64,000 nucleotides of DNA. Source: Cohnella endophytica. Lineage in GTDB: Bacteria > Bacillota > Bacilli > Paenibacillales > Paenibacillaceae. The notes beneath the pieces are model-generated. The model saw only the letters and a list, made by a program, of their open reading frames with translations. It was not told the DNA's origin and did not search any database. The stretch is from contig NZ_RBZM01000007.1 of the NCBI RefSeq assembly GCF_003628305.1, positions 248,001 to 312,000 of the forward strand. Reading direction: 5' to 3'. Below, piece after piece: positions 61,988-64,000 of the stretch. The first letter of the stretch is position 1, and the number at the start of each line of letters is the position of its first letter. The translations under genes were made by a program, and so were the position numbers.

Positions 61988-63187
61988 TTACGCCGCCGAA
62001 TTCTTGCGTTCTACGATATAGCAGAAGGCACCTAATAACAGAGCTAGTCCCACCAGAATCGAACCGACCCATGGGAGGGCTGAAAGGGTTAGGTGAGTAA
62101 TGACCCATCCTCCAATGAAGGCGCCGGACGCATTGCCGAGATTACCGGCGGAATGGCTGGAAGTGGAAGCAAGCGCAGGCGCCTCCCGGGCCAGGTTCAT
62201 TACTTTGACTTGCAACCCCGGGAAAACGGCGAAGGAAGCAGCTCCCCACAGGAAAATAGTCAAGACGGCAGCTGTCGGACTATGAATCGTAAAGGTGAAG
62301 AGGGCAAGAATGATACATATCGTAAGGTAAAGCCCCAGTATCGAGGGCATCAGCTTCCAGTCCGCGAGCTTCCCGCCTACGATATTGCCGATGGTTACTC
62401 CGCAACCGAAGAGGACTAGAATCCAAGTCACGCTGTGTTCGGCGAAACCGGTAACTTGCACAAGCAGAGGCGTAATGTAAGTAAATACGGCGAACAGCCC
62501 GGCGTTACCTAGCGCTCCGATCAGAAGGTACAACAGGAGCTTTGGCTTGGCAAGAGCGGCGATCTGTTGAACGATACTCGCAGGTTTGTCTTGCCGGATT
62601 CGCGGAATGAAGATGAATATGCCGATTAATGCCACGATTCCCATGATCGCGATCGCGCCGAACGAAGATCGCCAACCCATGTGTTGACCGATAAAAGTAC
62701 CCAGAGGAACGCCGATAATATTCGCTATGGTTAAACCGGCCATCATAATGGATACTGCTCCGGCACGCTTGTCCGGCCGTACAAGATTGGAGGCGATGAC
62801 GGCCCCGACTCCAAAGAATGTCCCATGAGTTAATGCGGTGATTAAGCGGGCGACCATCAAGATCGAATAGTTCGGGGCGACAACCGAGATCCCGTTACCG
62901 AGAACAAATAAAATCATGAGCAGGCATAGCAGTTTCTTTTGAGGGATTCGATGAGTGAGGACCGTCAGTACGGGCGCCCCGATCGCCACCCCAAGGGCGT
63001 ACATGGTTATGAGCTGTCCCGCGGACGAGATACTGACGTTTAGATCCAAGGCGACATTAGGGAGAAGACCCATGATAACGAACTCGGTCATTCCGATCGC
63101 AAAGGCGCCGACTGTTAAGGAAAGAAGGGAGATGGGAAAACGTTCTTTGGCTGCGGGGGTCCTTGCCATACTTTGAGAAAATGCCAT
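61988..63187 (-). CDS. MFS exporter of the AraJ/YdhP type (DHA1 family)
   Basis: Membrane protein of about 399 residues with 12 predicted helices. ATG 63187 (MAFSQSMARTP) gives the usual short N-terminus; the longer frame from 63235 has no better ribosome site. Family segments are GAFAIGMTEFVIMGLLPNVALDLNVSISSAGQLITMYALGVAIGAP and ALTHGTFFGVGAVIASNLV. It probably exports sugars or drugs. No regulator is beside it. Confidence 0.9.
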   Translation of the reverse strand: MAFSQSMARTPAAKERFPISLLSLTVGAFAIGMTEFVIMGLLPNVALDLNVSISSAGQLITMYALGVAIGAPVLTVLTHRIPQKKLLCLLMILFVLGNGISVVAPNYSILMVARLITALTHGTFFGVGAVIASNLVRPDKRAGAVSIMMAGLTIANIIGVPLGTFIGQHMGWRSSFGAIAIMGIVALIGIFIFIPRIRQDKPASIVQQIAALAKPKLLLYLLIGALGNAGLFAVFTYITPLLVQVTGFAEHSVTWILVLFGCGVTIGNIVGGKLADWKLMPSILGLYLTICIILALFTFTIHSPTAAVLTIFLWGAASFAVFPGLQVKVMNLAREAPALASTSSHSAGNLGNASGAFIGGWVITHLTLSALPWVGSILVGLALLLGAFCYIVERKNSAA

Positions 63188-63311
63188 GATGTGAATGTCA
63201 ACCTCTCTGATGTCCGATAACGCTGGAATAAGCACCGTATTATTATATACTATCTATGTAAGATGGGCTTTCTTTCGGATATGAAAATATATTGGAAACG
63301 GCGAGGGTAAT

Positions 63312-63881
63312 ATGGATAATATAACGATTGAATGGGTGACGGACGGAAACATCGAGCAATGCAGGGAGTTATGCAATGAATTAATGGCATTCCAGAAGTC
63401 GAAGGCGACGATCGCGCCGGACATATTCGATAGGATGAATTTCGATACAAGAATGAAACGGAGCTATGAGAGCGCGTTAGAAAGTCAAGTTATCGTCGTT
63501 AAGGACAAAGGTATTCCTGTCGGATACGTTTTCTCTTCTATAGATAGAGTCGAAAATAAGAAAGTCTCCTATCCGGACTGGGCCCCCTCGAAGGATCCCG
63601 AGACGAGCAAGGGATTTTATCCGGACTGGGATGCTCTTCCCGACAAGATCGGCTGCTTAAACAACTTATATTTGCGCGATGAATATCGTGCCATGGGACT
63701 CGGCTCCAAACTATTCGCGCTGTCCATGGAGTGGCTGGAGAGTTTCCCGGACGCGGACCTCGTCTTTATCTATGTCTCTAATGGCAACGATGAGGCCTAC
63801 GATTTTTACCTCAGTCGAGGTTTCACCTTTAGCCATGACGTATTTGGCGGCTTTATTAAAGCCCTCTATAAGTATAAATAA
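63312..63881 (+). CDS. GNAT-family N-acetyltransferase
   Basis: Protein of 189 residues. The CoA-binding motif is LRDEYRAMGLGSKLFALSMEWLE, and the C-terminal FIYVSNGNDEAYDFYLSRGF is typical of the family. GGCGAGGGTAAT precedes ATG 63312. The middle contains a repeated YPDW segment (SYPDWAPS and FYPDWDAL), 22 residues apart. Substrate unknown. Confidence 0.87.
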   Translation: MDNITIEWVTDGNIEQCRELCNELMAFQKSKATIAPDIFDRMNFDTRMKRSYESALESQVIVVKDKGIPVGYVFSSIDRVENKKVSYPDWAPSKDPETSKGFYPDWDALPDKIGCLNNLYLRDEYRAMGLGSKLFALSMEWLESFPDADLVFIYVSNGNDEAYDFYLSRGFTFSHDVFGGFIKALYKYK

Positions 63882-63895
63882 GGTCATTCCCTAGA

Positions 63896-63933
63896 CAAAA
63901 CACCCTGTAGGAGTTATCCGACAGGGTGTTTTG
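63896..63933. terminator. Hairpin terminator after the GNAT gene
   Basis: Perfect 13-bp stem (63896-63908 with 63921-63933) around a 12-base loop between convergent genes. Confidence 0.82.
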
Positions 63934-63943
63934 CGTGAAGAAA

Positions 63944-64000
63944 CTATCCCTTATGAACCGCGCATTGATACCAATCTTCCCAATCGCCGTCATCCGGGTA
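63944..64000 (-). CDS. C-terminal tail of a gene that starts beyond the window
   Basis: On the minus strand an open frame enters from the right edge and stops with TAG at 63946-63944 (18 codons, reading YPDDGDWEDWYQCAVHKG). It ends right before the shared hairpin terminator, as expected for a real gene. The product cannot be named. Confidence 0.5.
   Translation of the reverse strand, partial: YPDDGDWEDWYQCAVHKG

Noticed and set aside
1..64000. CRISPR arrays, tRNA or rRNA genes, prophage genes, complete transposase genes
   Set aside because: None seen: no regularly spaced direct repeats, no cloverleaf-like sequences, and no integrase or transposase frames.

Overview
The window looks like chromosomal DNA from a Gram-positive member of the Paenibacillaceae (Paenibacillus or Cohnella type). 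Signs of this are moderate GC content, strong AGGAGG-type ribosome binding sites, several YesM/YesN-type two-component systems placed beside carbohydrate ABC transporters, lipoprotein solute-binding proteins, HelD, a LacI/GH3 locus and a YxlEFG-like ABC module. No rRNA, tRNA, CRISPR array, prophage or intact transposase gene was seen. The assignment rests on gene content and style, not on a marker gene.

Layout. 1-3157 (minus): a two-component pair, with the regulator cut by the window edge. 3334-4538: a cupin/HD-GYP protein and a small secreted protein. 4773-7190: helD. 7288-10149: a nucleoside catabolism locus with deoD and deoB around a Crp/Fnr-family regulator, with a near-consensus Crp-type palindrome between regulator and deoD. 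10219-18961: a sugar module with regulator and kinase (minus) divergent from two permeases, a binding lipoprotein, a sugar-phosphate isomerase-like protein and an oxidoreductase. 19064-26649: DMT exporter, diguanylate cyclase, class A PBP with a lysine-rich tail, TetR with a DHA2 drug exporter, and a second oxidoreductase. 26676-32629 (minus): a complete urease operon (urea channel, ureA, B, C, E, F, G, D). Just upstream of it lies a 394-bp MITE-like element with terminal inverted repeats and a 7-bp target duplication. 33190-36058: HxlR regulator, DUF1796 protein, GH13 alpha-glucosidase. 36112-39974 (minus): two small proteins of unknown function and a 1059-residue double histidine kinase. 40208-43024: a TrpXYZ-like ABC transporter. 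43178-52490: a second YesM/YesN plus ABC transporter module ending in a large glycoside hydrolase. Its response regulator gene carries a single-base frameshift. 52637-58452: TetR with a double operator, small membrane protein, GNAT, DUF2306 protein, then an ArsR-like regulator, a YhfC-like membrane protease and a YxlE/F/G-like ABC transporter. 58516-61912: LacI and GH3 beta-glucosidase, divergent, with three operator copies. 61988-64000: MFS exporter, GNAT, and the tail of one more gene.

How the genes work together. Most of the window serves plant-polymer or oligosaccharide use: kinases sense sugars, AraC-type regulators switch on ABC importers, and GH13, GH3 and GH106-like enzymes and dehydrogenases process the imported sugar. 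Urease supplies ammonium. The remaining genes are stress or efflux cassettes, each with a local repressor whose operator can often be read directly in the DNA.

The most interesting points are the Crp-type site at deoD, the MITE at the urease control region, the two-small-protein/double-kinase cluster, the ArsR-like/YhfC/Yxl module with two readable operators, and the frameshifted response regulator.
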